From NCBI RefSeq assembly GCF_001905345.1, contig NZ_LFBV01000002.1, positions 496,001 to 560,000 on the forward strand: a stretch of DNA of 64,000 bases. The letters are read 5' to 3'. Position numbers and translations under genes: made by a program. The notes under the pieces were generated by a model. The model saw only the letters and a program-made list of their open reading frames with translations. It was not told the DNA's origin and searched no databases. Origin of the DNA: Streptomyces uncialis. Its GTDB lineage: Bacteria; Actinomycetota; Actinomycetes; Streptomycetales; Streptomycetaceae. Below, one piece after another: positions 35,558-45,559 of this stretch; positions within the stretch are counted from its first letter, which is position 1, and every line of letters begins with the position of its first letter.

Positions 35558-36352
35558 ATGGCGGGAGACGAGCGGTCAGGTCTGGGCGAGTACCTGCGCC
35601 ACCATCGCTCGGAAATGGCACCCCGGAACCGACCCGGGGCGTCCCCTCTGTCCCATAGACGTGTGCCGGGCCTGCGACGCCAGGAGCTCGCCGACATCGC
35701 GGGTATCTCGGTCGAGTACTACACCCGTCTCGAACAAGGGCGCGCGTCCCGCCCTTCGCGGGAGATCCTCACCGCGCTGGCGCGGGCCTTTCAGCTCTCG
35801 AACGCCGAGCGGGACCATTTGTTCCGACTCGCCGACGAGCGGACTCCGCGGCCGCCCGCACCGGCCGCGGACATCCGACCGGGGCTCCAGCACCTGCTCG
35901 ACAGCCTGGACGACACCATGCCGGTCACCATTCACGACGGCCGGCTCGACATGCTGGCATTCAATGTCGCCGCGGCGGATCTGTTCGGGCCCGTCTTCGA
36001 CGACGGACCGTACGGCCACAACATCGTCCACCAGGCCTTCACATCGGCGGGACTCCGCGAGGTGCTCGGGAACGAGGGAGCGGAGCAACTGTCCCGGGTG
36101 GCCGCCGCCGAACTTCGCAAAGCGCTCGGTCTCTACCCGGAGGACGAGCGTCTTCGTTCTCTGTTCCGCGAACTGTCGGCGAGCGGTACCGAGTTCGGCC
36201 GACAGTGGGAGCGGGGAGAGATCGGGACATGGAGGTCCGCGATGAAGCGCGTCAACCATCCGACGAAAGGTCTGCTCGCGTTCGACAGCGAGATGCTGCA
36301 CGACCCCGAGAACGACCACTGGGTCATGCTCTTCACCCCCCGTCGCGCATGA
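35558..36352 (+). CDS. XRE-type HTH regulator with MmyB-like ligand domain
   Basis: 264 aa. HTH at residues ~10-75: LGEYLRHHRSEMAPRN, VPGLRRQELADIAGISVEYY, TRLEQGRASRPSREIL. The C-terminal MmyB-like domain starts at RPGLQHLLDSLDDTMPV with DMLAFNVAAADLFGPVF and ends HPTKGLLAFDSEMLHDPEND, a PAS-like fold proposed to bind fatty-acid-like ligands. ATG 35558 follows GAGGG. Divergent from the SDR gene and probably its regulator. Confidence 0.88.
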   Translation: MAGDERSGLGEYLRHHRSEMAPRNRPGASPLSHRRVPGLRRQELADIAGISVEYYTRLEQGRASRPSREILTALARAFQLSNAERDHLFRLADERTPRPPAPAADIRPGLQHLLDSLDDTMPVTIHDGRLDMLAFNVAAADLFGPVFDDGPYGHNIVHQAFTSAGLREVLGNEGAEQLSRVAAAELRKALGLYPEDERLRSLFRELSASGTEFGRQWERGEIGTWRSAMKRVNHPTKGLLAFDSEMLHDPENDHWVMLFTPRRA

Positions 36353-36578
36353 TCTCCCGATCGGGCCGCGGACGCGTCCGCGCCGATGGCGACAGGGAGA
36401 CCTGCGGCAAGGTGTCCGACGGTACCCACCAGCGTCGGTCCGACCGGGGAACGGCGATCGTGGCTGCGGGCCTCCCGAGGACCGGGAGCAGTGATCTTCT
36501 CGGTGGCGGTCACGACAGCATGCGGCTGATGGTTCGGCAACGAACCTCAGGGCGCCGCCAAGGCCGGGTGTGACGGCG

Positions 36579-37670
36579 TCACTGCCGCAGACCTGTGCTG
36601 GATGCCTTTTCGATCCGGGCGATCAGACGGCTGTTGTGCACCGCGTGGGCGAATCCCGGGGTGTGGTGGGTTCCGTGTGTGATGTCGCGTGCCAGGCCGG
36701 CGTACACCTCGCCCACGTTGATGGACGCACCGGCCCAGACATCGGCGGCGGTCGGTCCGGCACCGCCCGAGACGGGGCGGTCAGGTGCCGCGAAGTCCAC
36801 GTTTGAGGTGAGGACGAGATCTCCGACCTGAACGCCCGCGGGGTGATCGCCGGTCAGCCTCAGCCAGCCGTCCGAACCGCGGATCTCCAGAACGAAGCGG
36901 GCGTCGGGCGCGGGCACTCCTGCCAGGATCTGCACGCCGACCGGTGCGCCCGACGCGGTCTTGGCGATGGCGTCGAGGTGATCAGGTACCTCCCGGGCCG
37001 ACAACTCCCCGGTGTCCACCAGGTTCACCCGTGGCCAGAGGAGTTCCGTGCGCGCATCGATCTCGGTGATGTCGCCGAGGACCGCCTCGACCACATCCAG
37101 CACATGGCCCGCGGCGATGGGCAGGAAACCGGCTCCCGCGGCCGCCTTGTCGAAGTATGCGTACGCGCTCACCGATTCCGGGCCGTTCCCGAACGTCGTC
37201 GCGATGACTCGCGCCGACAGCAGCCGCCCGAGCCTTCCCTGTGCGACGATCTGCGCCGCGCGGCGCACAGAGGGGTTGTGCCGGCCCTGGAGGCCGATCG
37301 CCGTGTGCAGTGACCCCGCCGCGGCGGCCATCTCCTCCGCCTGCGCGACACTCACACCCAGCGGAGACTCGGCGTACACGGCCTTGTTCGCCGCGAGGGC
37401 CGCCAGCACGAGGTCGCGGTGAGCCGGGACCTTGACGGCCACGGTGACGAGATCGACCGACGGGTCGCGGATCAGCTCGAAGGGATCGGCGAACCAGCGC
37501 TCGGCGCCGAAGGTCTCGGCCGCGCTTCGAGCGCTTTCCTCGTGCCGTGTGGCCACCGCCGACAACTGGAACGCCGGCTGCGCGGCCAGCGCGGGGATGT
37601 GTGACGCCCCCGCCCAACTCGCCCTCGTGTCCGCGCCGATGATGCCCACACGGATGACGTCGCTTCTCAT
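36579..37670 (-). CDS. Gfo/Idh/MocA family oxidoreductase (GAL80-like)
   Basis: 363-aa NAD(P)-dependent sugar-type dehydrogenase fold. N-terminal Rossmann: IRVGIIGADTRASWAGASHI, then DLVTVAVKVPAHRDLV and the AVYAESPLGVSVAQAEEM motif where EKP is replaced by ESP. The usual catalytic lysine of EKP is thus missing, as in GAL80-like members that may have lost dehydrogenase activity. The C-terminal alpha/beta sheet domain is intact. Same strand as the upstream AKR gene and may share its transcript. Confidence 0.82.
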   Translation of the reverse strand: MRSDVIRVGIIGADTRASWAGASHIPALAAQPAFQLSAVATRHEESARSAAETFGAERWFADPFELIRDPSVDLVTVAVKVPAHRDLVLAALAANKAVYAESPLGVSVAQAEEMAAAAGSLHTAIGLQGRHNPSVRRAAQIVAQGRLGRLLSARVIATTFGNGPESVSAYAYFDKAAAGAGFLPIAAGHVLDVVEAVLGDITEIDARTELLWPRVNLVDTGELSAREVPDHLDAIAKTASGAPVGVQILAGVPAPDARFVLEIRGSDGWLRLTGDHPAGVQVGDLVLTSNVDFAAPDRPVSGGAGPTAADVWAGASINVGEVYAGLARDITHGTHHTPGFAHAVHNSRLIARIEKASSTGLRQ

Positions 37671-37810
37671 GAGGTGTACTGCTCCATTCGTTGTGCTTCG
37701 ATCGCGGTACGCCGCTGCGCACCGGCCGTGCCGACTCCCCGTTCGGAGAGCGGGTCGCCTGCGCCCGGCTCGTCCGGGCACTGACGCCCGGTGCCTGGCG
37801 GTGGCCCTTC

Positions 37811-38782
<972 letters not shown>

Positions 38783-38907
38783 GAGGTGTTCCCTTTCTGG
38801 ACCGACGGGCGAACCTGCTCCGCGCGTCGGGGTGCTCGCCCGGTCCCGTTGTCGGAACAGGGTCGACCAGCACTCCGGCGGTACGGCCGGACGGCGACGG
38901 AGCGAAC

Positions 38908-38919
38908 TTGACGCATCAA
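38908..38919. promoter_or_regulatory. MarR operator 1, TTGA-N4-TCAA
   Basis: TTGACGCATCAA (flanks extend it to CTTGA..TCAAG). First of two equivalent sites in the AKR/MarR divergent promoter; on the minus strand it lies beside the putative -10 TAGTTC of the AKR promoter, which sits 17 bp after a consensus -35 TTGACA. Confidence 0.6.
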
Positions 38920-38936
38920 GAACTACACGGGAGAAC

Positions 38937-38948
38937 TTGACGTGTCAA
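38937..38948. promoter_or_regulatory. MarR operator 2, overlapping both -35 boxes
   Basis: TTGACGTGTCAA, with perfect TTGAC/GTCAA arms. It contains the -35 of the MarR promoter (TTGACG, 16 bp before TAGGGT at 38959-38964) and, on the other strand, the AKR -35 TTGACA. The centre is 29 bp from operator 1, close to three helical turns. Confidence 0.65.
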
Positions 38949-38971
38949 TAAGTGGGTCTAGGGTGGTCCCC

Positions 38972-39616
38972 ATGACTGGGACTGCGACGGGCAGGGACGA
39001 TCAGCGTCCTCGGCATCCGTCGGACGGAGCGAAGGGCAACGCCTCCGCGCGAGGCGAAGCGGACACCGGTGAGGGGAAACCCTCCGGCCCGGACCGCGGG
39101 ACGCCGTGGCTGAACGGCGAGGAGCGGGAGGCATGGCTGGCCAACTCGGCGATCATGATCAGCCTGCCGGCCGCCCTGGACGCGCGGATGCAGCGCGAGT
39201 CCGGCATGACCTTCTTCGAGTACATGGTGCTCTCGGTCCTGTCCGAACAGCCCGCTCGCACTTTGCAGATGAGCGATCTGGCCGCACGGACATCGGCGTC
39301 GCTGTCGCGGCTGTCGCATGTCGCCGGGCGACTGGAGAAGCGGGGACTGCTGTCGCGGTCCCGCATCCCCGGCTCAGGCAGACGCACCAGCGCGACGCTG
39401 TCCGAGGCCGGATACGCAGAAGTCGTGCAAGCGGCGCCGGGACACGTCGCGGCGGTCCGGGAATACCTGATCGACGGACTCAAGCCTCACGAGCTGGCAA
39501 CACTGCGCCGCATCGGCTCCGCGGTCGACGCCGCCATCAAGCGCCAGATGCCCGATACGGGACCCACGGCATCGGATCCGGCCGGCACGCCGACGGACAC
39601 CGGCCTCCGATCCTGA
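38972..39616 (+). CDS. MarR family regulator, probably leaderless mRNA
   Basis: 214 aa. A ~50-residue Gly/Asp/Arg-rich N-terminus precedes the MarR fold: LPAALDARMQRESGMTFFEYMVL, QMSDLAARTSASLSRLSHVAGRLE (recognition helix), KRGLLSRSRIPGSGRRTSATLS (wing). The -10 TAGGGT ends at 38964, placing transcription start on or next to the ATG, and no ribosome binding site exists, so a leaderless transcript is likely. It should repress itself and the divergent AKR. Confidence 0.85.
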   Translation: MTGTATGRDDQRPRHPSDGAKGNASARGEADTGEGKPSGPDRGTPWLNGEEREAWLANSAIMISLPAALDARMQRESGMTFFEYMVLSVLSEQPARTLQMSDLAARTSASLSRLSHVAGRLEKRGLLSRSRIPGSGRRTSATLSEAGYAEVVQAAPGHVAAVREYLIDGLKPHELATLRRIGSAVDAAIKRQMPDTGPTASDPAGTPTDTGLRS

Positions 39617-39954
39617 CGACACCCTGCGCGGCCACGGCGGCGTCTGCGTCTGCCATCAGATGAGAATCACGCTCCTGACGCACAGGTCGGCATAGGGCTC
39701 CATCGACAAGGACCTCTGGCCATTCCCGTGCGGGCCACTCGTGGGTGCGCAGCTGCGGTCCGGCGAACGCGGGCACAGGAAGCGGTTCCCCGCCCCAAAG
39801 GGCGCGGGGAACCGCGCGACACCACCGAGTACCTGTGCGGGGACAAGCGCGCCCACCCGGGGGCACGGGGAACCGCGCACCCCCGGACGCCCCGCACGGG
39901 ACGACTGCGCCCACCGACACGGACCAGGAGCGCGAGGAACCCCGCGACGAACCG
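39617..39954. repeat. Hairpin repeats and bidirectional terminator between convergent genes
   Basis: The 338-bp gap has no gene. A strong hairpin at 39783-39814 has 14-bp arms (13 pairs) around an AAAG loop, with core CGGTTCCCCGCCCC, suited to terminate both converging transcripts. A second GGGGAACCGCG copy follows near 39866. An upstream stretch at 39728-39752 repeats the 'GTGCGGG..CTCGTGGGTGCGC' leader seen in the array at 34.3 kb. Confidence 0.6.
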
Positions 39955-40539
39955 CTACGCGGGGTTCTCCGTGCGCGCCCGCAGGGCGGCGAGCGTTGCC
40001 TCCAGCGCACCCGCGTCCGAGCGATTGTGCGGCAGCCGGGACAGCACCTGGGCCATCCCGCAGGTGTTCGTGACGGCGGAGAAGACGAGACCGCCCGCGA
40101 TCCCGGCGGAGATCCACCGGGCCGCGTTCCACCGCTGCCCCGCGACCAGCCCGGTCAGCACCACGGACCCCGCGGTGAACCGCACCTGCCGCTCCATCGC
40201 CCAGACCGCACGACCCCGCGCGGGCGTGTCCAGCGGATGGCCGAGCCGCGCCCACTCGGTCGTACCCCCGGTCAGGGTGGTGGCCGTCACCCCCTGCTCG
40301 GCGAGGGTCCCGCACGCCTGCGCGGAGCGGGTCCCCGAGGCGCACACGACCAGCAGGTCCGTGCGCCCGGCGGCGTCCCGCAGCGCGGGCAGCGCGGTGC
40401 GGAGCTCGTCCAGCGGGATGTTCAGCGCGTCCGGGAGGTGCCCGGAGGCGAACTCGCCCGGCGTACGGACGTCGATCACGGTCATCGTGGCGAGCCGCTG
40501 GGCGGCCTGCTGGGGGGCGAGGGCGGGAGATGTGGTCAC
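39955..40539 (-). CDS. Rhodanese with DUF2892 membrane domain
   Basis: 194 aa. The N-terminal rhodanese domain (VIDVRTPGEFASGHLPDA) has active-site cysteine C66 in VVCASGTRSAQ, which carries a persulfide. The C-terminal DUF2892 segment has two membrane helices (FTAGSVVLTGLVAG, AGIAGGLVFSAVT) and the CGMAQVLSRLPHNR tail. It would anchor sulfur transfer at the membrane. GTG start after AAGGA. Divergent from the CstR regulator, sharing one operator. Confidence 0.9.
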   Translation of the reverse strand: MTTSPALAPQQAAQRLATMTVIDVRTPGEFASGHLPDALNIPLDELRTALPALRDAAGRTDLLVVCASGTRSAQACGTLAEQGVTATTLTGGTTEWARLGHPLDTPARGRAVWAMERQVRFTAGSVVLTGLVAGQRWNAARWISAGIAGGLVFSAVTNTCGMAQVLSRLPHNRSDAGALEATLAALRARTENPA

Positions 40540-40579
40540 AGGATCGTCCTTACTCTTCAGTGGTCCACGCCTCCGGTAG

Positions 40580-40894
<315 letters not shown>

Positions 40895-40987
40895 CCCTTC
40901 CCGGGCTGTACTGCCCGGGTCCGGCCCGGACCCCGACAGGTACCGGCGGTGCGCAGGCAGCGCCGGGCGCCGACCGCGGGCGCGTGC

Positions 40988-41728
40988 TCATCGGACGGCG
41001 TCCACGAGCATCAGCACCGCGACGGCGAGCAGCACGCCCGCGAACACCCGCCGGAGCATGGCGTCCGGCATCTTCGCCGCGAGGCGCTTGCCGTCCCAGG
41101 CGGCCAGGACCGCGGCGGCCGTGAACGGGGCGACGACCGCCCAGTCGACGCCCGTGCCCGAGCCGCCCCGGACGGCCAGGGACACGACCGAGTTCACCGA
41201 CACGACGAGCAGTCCCGTGGCGACGGCGGCCCGTAGTTCGAACGCCAGCACACCCACCAGCGCCGGTACGGCGAGGAATCCGCCGCCGACACCGAGCAGC
41301 CCGGTCAGCGCACCGAGCCCGGCCCCCGTACCGGCGGCCTTCAGCGGCCGTACGGTGGCGGGCTCCGGGGTGTCCGGACGCAGCATCCGCAGGGCCGCGA
41401 GGCCCGCGACCCCGGCGAACGCCGCGGTGAGCAGCGCGCCGGGCAGCCGGTCCGCCAGGCTCGCCGTCGCCGCGGCGGGGAGCACCCCCGCCGCGGCGAA
41501 GAGCGCACCGCTCCGCCAGCGGACGGCCCCGGCGCGCGCGTGGGCGTACAGCGCGGTCAGCGAGGTCACGGTGACGATCAGCAGGCTCGCGGTGGTCGCC
41601 TCGACGGGTGTGAAGCCGAGCAGGTAGATCAGCGCGGGCACCGCGAGGACTCCCCCGCCACCGCCCAGTGCCCCGAGCGCGAGGCCCACGACGCCTCCGG
41701 CGGTGAGGGCGAGTATCAGTTCGCTCAT
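40988..41728 (-). CDS. TauE/SafE family sulfite exporter
   Basis: 246-aa membrane protein with two inverted TauE/SafE halves, about eight helices: LALGALGGGGGVLAVPALIY (first signature) and GLGALTGLLGVGGGFLAVPA (second). It probably exports sulfite or thiosulfate formed by the persulfide dioxygenase encoded upstream on the same strand. ATG 41728 fits the first helix; upstream codons read Pro/Gly-rich. Confidence 0.88.
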   Translation of the reverse strand: MSELILALTAGGVVGLALGALGGGGGVLAVPALIYLLGFTPVEATTASLLIVTVTSLTALYAHARAGAVRWRSGALFAAAGVLPAAATASLADRLPGALLTAAFAGVAGLAALRMLRPDTPEPATVRPLKAAGTGAGLGALTGLLGVGGGFLAVPALVGVLAFELRAAVATGLLVVSVNSVVSLAVRGGSGTGVDWAVVAPFTAAAVLAAWDGKRLAAKMPDAMLRRVFAGVLLAVAVLMLVDAVR

Positions 41729-41937
41729 GTCGGGCCACCCGGACCCGACACCCGGGGGCGACATCGCTCCCGGCGGTGACCGGGGGCGCGGCAAGGGCAA
41801 CACATGGTGCACTCCGTACGGGGACTCCGGCCGGGCCCGGTCACGGGCACGGCGGGGAAAGGGAAGGAAGGAAAGGGAACTGACGGCAGGGCGGCGTGAG
41901 CGGACCGGGGCGGTCGCTCGGCGCCGTGTTCGTACGG

Positions 41938-43344
41938 CTAGACCCGGGCCCCGGCCGGTCCGGCGACGGTGAGCCCGGCGCGTTCCGCCGCGTCGAAGCC
42001 GTCGTCGACGGCGACGACCCGCCGCCCCGCCGCGTCCAGCAGCGACGCGGCGATCGCCGCGCGCATCCCGCCCGCGCAGTGCACCCACACCGCCCCGGGC
42101 GGCACCTGCGCGATCCGGTCGCGCAGCTCATGGACCGGGATGTGCACCGATCCGGCGACATACCCGGCGGCGCGCTCGGAGTCGCGGCGTACGTCGAGGA
42201 CGACGACATCCTCGTCCGTGTTCCCGGAGTCCTCCCCGTCCGCCGCGCGTGCGGCGGCGAGGCCGGCGAAGGTCGCGCGGGGGAAGGCGGCCAGGGTCTC
42301 GCCCTCGCGGACCCAGGTCCGAGGGTCGCCGGTGGCCGCCGCGGCGGGCCGGTCGATACCGACCCGGGCCAGCTCCCGCTGTGCCCGTGTGATCTGCTCG
42401 GGGGTGCTGCCGAGCAGGGTGACGGGCTTGCCCCAGGGGATCAGCCAGGCGAGGTAGGTGGCGAGCTTGCCCTCCTCCTCGAAGTTCAGCGATCCCGCCA
42501 GATGCCCCCGCGCGAAGGCGACCCGGTCCCGCAGATCGACCACCCACTCCCCCGCGGCGAGCCGGGCGGCGAGCTCCCCGGCGTCGGCAGGACGCGGCGG
42601 GGTGAGGTCCAAGGGTGCGGGACCGGCCGCGTTCGCGGGTCCCATGTGCGCGTAGTACGCGGGTACGTCGTCGAGTCCGGCGAGCAGTTCGGTGACGAAG
42701 CTGTCGACGTCCCGGGTCAGCGCGGCGTTCATCAGACGTTCGGCGCCTATCGTGCTCGCCCCGCCGCCCGCACCGGAACCGGACGAGCAGAAGCTTCCGA
42801 AGCCGTGCGTCGGGAGGACCGGCACCTCGTCCGCGAGGGTGTCCGCGAGCCGGTGCGCCGAGGCGTGCTGAGCGCGGGCGAGCTGTTCCGTGAGCCGGGG
42901 TTCGACCAGGTCGGGGCGGCCGACCCCGCCTATGAGAAGTGATCCGCCGGTGAACGCGGCGACGCCCCGCCCGTCCTCCTCAAGGATGTACGAGGTGTGA
43001 TGGGGCGTGTGCCCGGGGGTGGCCAGGGCACGCAGGGCCAGACCCTCGTCCACCTGAACGGTGTCACCGTCGGTGACCGGGGTACGCGCGAAGGAGACGG
43101 CCGCGGCGGCCGGGACGAGGTAGTGGGCACCGGTGAGGCGCGCCAGCTCCAGTCCGCCGGTGACGTAGTCGTTGTGGAGGTGGGTCTCGGCGACATGGGT
43201 GATCCGGACGCCCCGGCGGGCCGCCGCGGCGATGACCTGGTCGATGTCCCGAGGGGGGTCCACGGCTACCGCCGTGGCGTCGCCCCCGGCCAGGTAGCTG
43301 CGGTTTCCCAGACCCTCGAACTCCAGGGTGTCGACGAAGAACAC
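41938..43344 (-). CDS. CstB-like persulfide dioxygenase-rhodanese fusion
   Basis: 468 aa in three domains. Residues 1-240: metallo-beta-lactamase/ETHE1-like domain with H55-L-H57-N-D59, TPGHTPHHTSYIL and LPTHGFGSFCSSG, which oxidises persulfide with a non-haem iron. Residues ~270-350: a rhodanese lacking the cysteine (LLGSTPEQ), probably structural. Residues ~385-460: a rhodanese with active cysteine (VHCAGGMRA). This is the CstB architecture of sulfide-detoxification operons. GTG start at 43344; two CstR-type sites lie 25 and 60 bp upstream. Confidence 0.92.
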   Translation of the reverse strand: MFFVDTLEFEGLGNRSYLAGGDATAVAVDPPRDIDQVIAAAARRGVRITHVAETHLHNDYVTGGLELARLTGAHYLVPAAAAVSFARTPVTDGDTVQVDEGLALRALATPGHTPHHTSYILEEDGRGVAAFTGGSLLIGGVGRPDLVEPRLTEQLARAQHASAHRLADTLADEVPVLPTHGFGSFCSSGSGAGGGASTIGAERLMNAALTRDVDSFVTELLAGLDDVPAYYAHMGPANAAGPAPLDLTPPRPADAGELAARLAAGEWVVDLRDRVAFARGHLAGSLNFEEEGKLATYLAWLIPWGKPVTLLGSTPEQITRAQRELARVGIDRPAAAATGDPRTWVREGETLAAFPRATFAGLAAARAADGEDSGNTDEDVVVLDVRRDSERAAGYVAGSVHIPVHELRDRIAQVPPGAVWVHCAGGMRAAIAASLLDAAGRRVVAVDDGFDAAERAGLTVAGPAGARV

Positions 43345-43368
43345 GGCTCCACACTCCTCACACGCATG

Positions 43369-43382
43369 TACCCCCCGGGGTA
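43369..43382. promoter_or_regulatory. CstR-type operator 2
   Basis: TACCCC-CC-GGGGTA, a perfect inverted repeat 25 bp upstream of the CstB-like start codon. Slightly shorter spacer than the other two sites. Confidence 0.7.
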
Positions 43383-43403
43383 TTTTCAGCCACCCTAACA
43401 TCT

Positions 43404-43419
43404 ATACCCTGGGGGGTAT
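43404..43419. promoter_or_regulatory. CstR-type operator 3
   Basis: ATACCC-TGGG-GGGTAT. Identical arms and spacing to the site beside the regulator gene; it lies 60 bp upstream of the CstB-like gene, so one repressor should control both promoters. Confidence 0.8.
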
Positions 43420-43590
43420 GGAGAGGAGTCATCCGTACACCCTGGGTCACCACACCCGGGCACTCCGGAGCGGCCTGGGCGACGCAAGAGGTACGCAGGA
43501 GGTCACCGCGGGCCGGAGGGGTCGCCGCAGGCCAGAGGGATCGGCGCATGCCAGTGGGTCGGCGCACGCCGGAGGTGGCCGCGGGGGCCG

Positions 43591-44601
43591 CTACAGCTCG
43601 AAGACCACACGCGCGGCCACCCGCCCCGCCATCACGTCCTCGATGGACTCGTTGACGGACCCCAGCGGACGGGCCTCGTGGATCACCCGTGTCCGTCCCG
43701 CCGCGTGCAGGCGGAACACCTCGTCCAGGTCCAGCCGCGTACCCACGATCGAGCCGATGACGGACGTCCCGTCGAGCACCGTCCTGAAGATGGGCACCGC
43801 GATCGTGCCGCCCGCGGGCATCGCGACCATCACGAGCTTCCCGCCCCGCCGCAGCCCCGCGTACACCGAGGTGAACGCCGCCTCGTTCACGGCGAGGGCG
43901 AGTGCCGCGTGCGCGCCGCCGTGCTCCCGCAGCACGGCCGCCGGATCGTCCTTCGCCGCGTTGACGAGGATGTCCGCGCCGAGCGACGCGGCGAGCGCCA
44001 GCTTCTCCTCCGTCACGTCGATCGCCGCGACCGTGGCCCCCGCGATCTTCGCGTACTGCACCGCGAGATGACCGAGCCCGCCGACACCCGACACGGCCAC
44101 GAGCTGCGCGGGCCGCACCCCCGCGACCTTGAGCGCCTTGTACGTGGTGACCCCCGCGCACGTCAGCGGGGCGGCGTCCAGCGGGGTGACCCCGTCCGGC
44201 ACCGGCCGGGCGAAGTCGGCCCAGGCCAGCATCCTCTCCGCGTACCCGCCGTCCGTGCCGTAGCCGGTGTTGATCTGCCGCTCGCAGAGGGTCTCCCAGC
44301 CTGACAGACAGTGCTCGCACCGCCCGCAGGCCCAGCCGAGCCAGGGCACCGCGACCCGCTCCCCCACCGCGAGGTGGGTCACCCCGTCACCCAGCGCCTC
44401 CACCAGCCCCACGCCCTCATGGCCCGGGACGAACGGCGGCCGGGGCTTCACCGGCCAGTCGCCGCGCGCCGCGTGGATGTCGGTGTGGCACAGCCCGCAC
44501 GCCTCGACCCGGATACTGACCTGTCCGGCGCCCGGCTCGGGATCGGGCCGCTCCTCGATCACCAGCGGCTCACGGAACGCGCGGACGACGGCTGCTCTCA
44601 T
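43591..44601 (-). CDS. Zinc-dependent alcohol dehydrogenase (AdhP type)
   Basis: 336-aa medium-chain dehydrogenase. Catalytic zinc ligands C38 (GLCHTD), H61 and E62 (PGHEGVG); structural zinc C92, C95, C98 and C106 (ACGRCEHCLSGWETLC). The Rossmann motif is SGVGGLGHLAVQYAK. Oxidises or reduces primary alcohols/aldehydes with NAD(H). ATG 44601. It is monocistronic; its promoter region abuts the first cobalamin riboswitch, which points the other way. No operator of the sulfur regulon lies near its start. Confidence 0.92.
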   Translation of the reverse strand: MRAAVVRAFREPLVIEERPDPEPGAGQVSIRVEACGLCHTDIHAARGDWPVKPRPPFVPGHEGVGLVEALGDGVTHLAVGERVAVPWLGWACGRCEHCLSGWETLCERQINTGYGTDGGYAERMLAWADFARPVPDGVTPLDAAPLTCAGVTTYKALKVAGVRPAQLVAVSGVGGLGHLAVQYAKIAGATVAAIDVTEEKLALAASLGADILVNAAKDDPAAVLREHGGAHAALALAVNEAAFTSVYAGLRRGGKLVMVAMPAGGTIAVPIFRTVLDGTSVIGSIVGTRLDLDEVFRLHAAGRTRVIHEARPLGSVNESIEDVMAGRVAARVVFEL

Positions 44602-44741
44602 GACGGCCTCCCGCCTCCCATGGTGCGCGGCGGACCCCGATCGGGCATCCGGGCCCCTGCCGGGCGGGCCCGCCGAGCGCCCGCCCCACGACCGGGGCGG
44701 CCAAGCGCGCGGAACGCCTGACCGGCGGCCCTCCACCCCCG

Positions 44742-44747
44742 TACGAT
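44742..44747 (+). promoter_or_regulatory. Putative -10 of riboswitch-1 transcript
   Basis: TACGAT, with a CTGACC -35-like element 18 bp upstream. Predicted transcription start near 44754, about 30 nt before the riboswitch P1 helix. Confidence 0.4.
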
Positions 44748-44784
44748 GCGGTGACCCGGTCCTGACCGGGCGTCACAACTGAAT

Positions 44785-44879
44785 GCGGGGACGACTGGGG
44801 GAAGCCGGTGGGAATCCGGCGCTGACCTGCAACCGTGTGCGGCACGAGGCCGCGAGTCGGAGCACCCGGCGTCCCACGC
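44785..44879 (+). ncRNA. Cobalamin riboswitch 1
   Basis: The conserved core GGGGGAAGCCGGTGGGAATC, then CCGGCGCTGACCTGCAACCG (the B12 box), matches the cobalamin aptamer consensus. The 3' conserved GCGAGTCGGA precedes the closing strand CGTCCCACGC, which pairs with GCGGGGACG at the 5' end to form P1. It leads the DUF4430 gene; B12 binding should turn expression off. Confidence 0.93.
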
Positions 44880-44998
44880 GCGCCGCTTCTCCCTGTCACG
44901 GTCCGCAGTGCGAAGCCCCGGGTGCCGGTCCTCACCGCCCCGCCGCACTTGCCCTCCGCACACGGACGGGAAACGGCGGGCGGGCGATGCCCCGGTGC

Positions 44999-45019
44999 GG
45001 GGCCCGTGCCGCGGGCCCC
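44999..45019 (+). promoter_or_regulatory. Hairpin in riboswitch-1 expression platform
   Basis: GGGGCCCG-TGCCG-CGGGCCCC: perfect 8-bp stem, 10 nt before the AGGAGG of the DUF4430 gene. No U-tract follows, so translational gating or Rho-type termination is more likely than an intrinsic terminator. Confidence 0.5.
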
Positions 45020-45042
45020 GTAACCGCCAGGAGGCACCCGCC

Positions 45043-45552
45043 ATGAACCGCACCCTGACCAGGGCCGTCGTCACCACGGCCGCCCTCGGACTCGCGCTCA
45101 CCAGCGCGCCCGCCGTCGCCGGACCGGGCACGCACCCGAGCACGGCCGTGGCCACGGCCACGAACACCAACGCGCCGATCAAGGTCAAGCTCACGGTGCA
45201 GGGCCCGGACGGGCTCCTGTTCAAGGGCAAGGTCAGAACGAAGGGCCACCACGTCACCCCGGCGACCGGTGGCTCCTACAAGTGCGACGGCACCAACGGC
45301 GGCGCCCACCCCAGCGCGGTGCCCACCCCGACCGCCGCCCTGGACGACGCGGCCCGCAAGCGGGGCTTCAGCTGGGACGGCACCTGGTACCCGTCGTTCG
45401 AGGACTACTTCGTGGAGAGCGTCAAGAACGTCAGCGGCGGCGGTGTCGCGTACTGGAACATCTCCGTCAACGGCGTGCCGACCCCGGTCGGCGGCTGCCA
45501 GTTCAAGCTGAACGCGGGCGACCAGGTCGCGTTCACCTGGACCGCCTTCTAG
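45043..45552 (+). CDS. Secreted DUF4430 protein, cobalamin-binding beta-domain candidate
   Basis: 169 aa with a Sec signal peptide (cleavage after AVA near residue 26). The rest is one DUF4430 domain, the fold of the C-terminal beta domain of intrinsic factor and transcobalamin: a first strand IKVKLTVQGPDG, a long middle with GFSWDGTWYPSFEDYF, and the diagnostic C-terminus YWNISVNGVPTPVGG..F.LNAGDQVAFTW. Two cysteines (KCDGT and GGCQF) probably form a disulfide. Start after AGGAGG at 8 bp. Placed under a cobalamin riboswitch, it is inferred to bind corrinoids outside the cell, alone or with the toroid proteins encoded further right. Confidence 0.85.
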   Translation: MNRTLTRAVVTTAALGLALTSAPAVAGPGTHPSTAVATATNTNAPIKVKLTVQGPDGLLFKGKVRTKGHHVTPATGGSYKCDGTNGGAHPSAVPTPTAALDDAARKRGFSWDGTWYPSFEDYFVESVKNVSGGGVAYWNISVNGVPTPVGGCQFKLNAGDQVAFTWTAF

Positions 45553-45559
45553 GAATGCC

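Noticed and set aside
43420..44071. Plus-strand gene starting just after CstR-type operator 3
   Set aside because: The frame becomes Ser/Thr/Pro/Ala low-complexity and runs antisense through the alcohol dehydrogenase.
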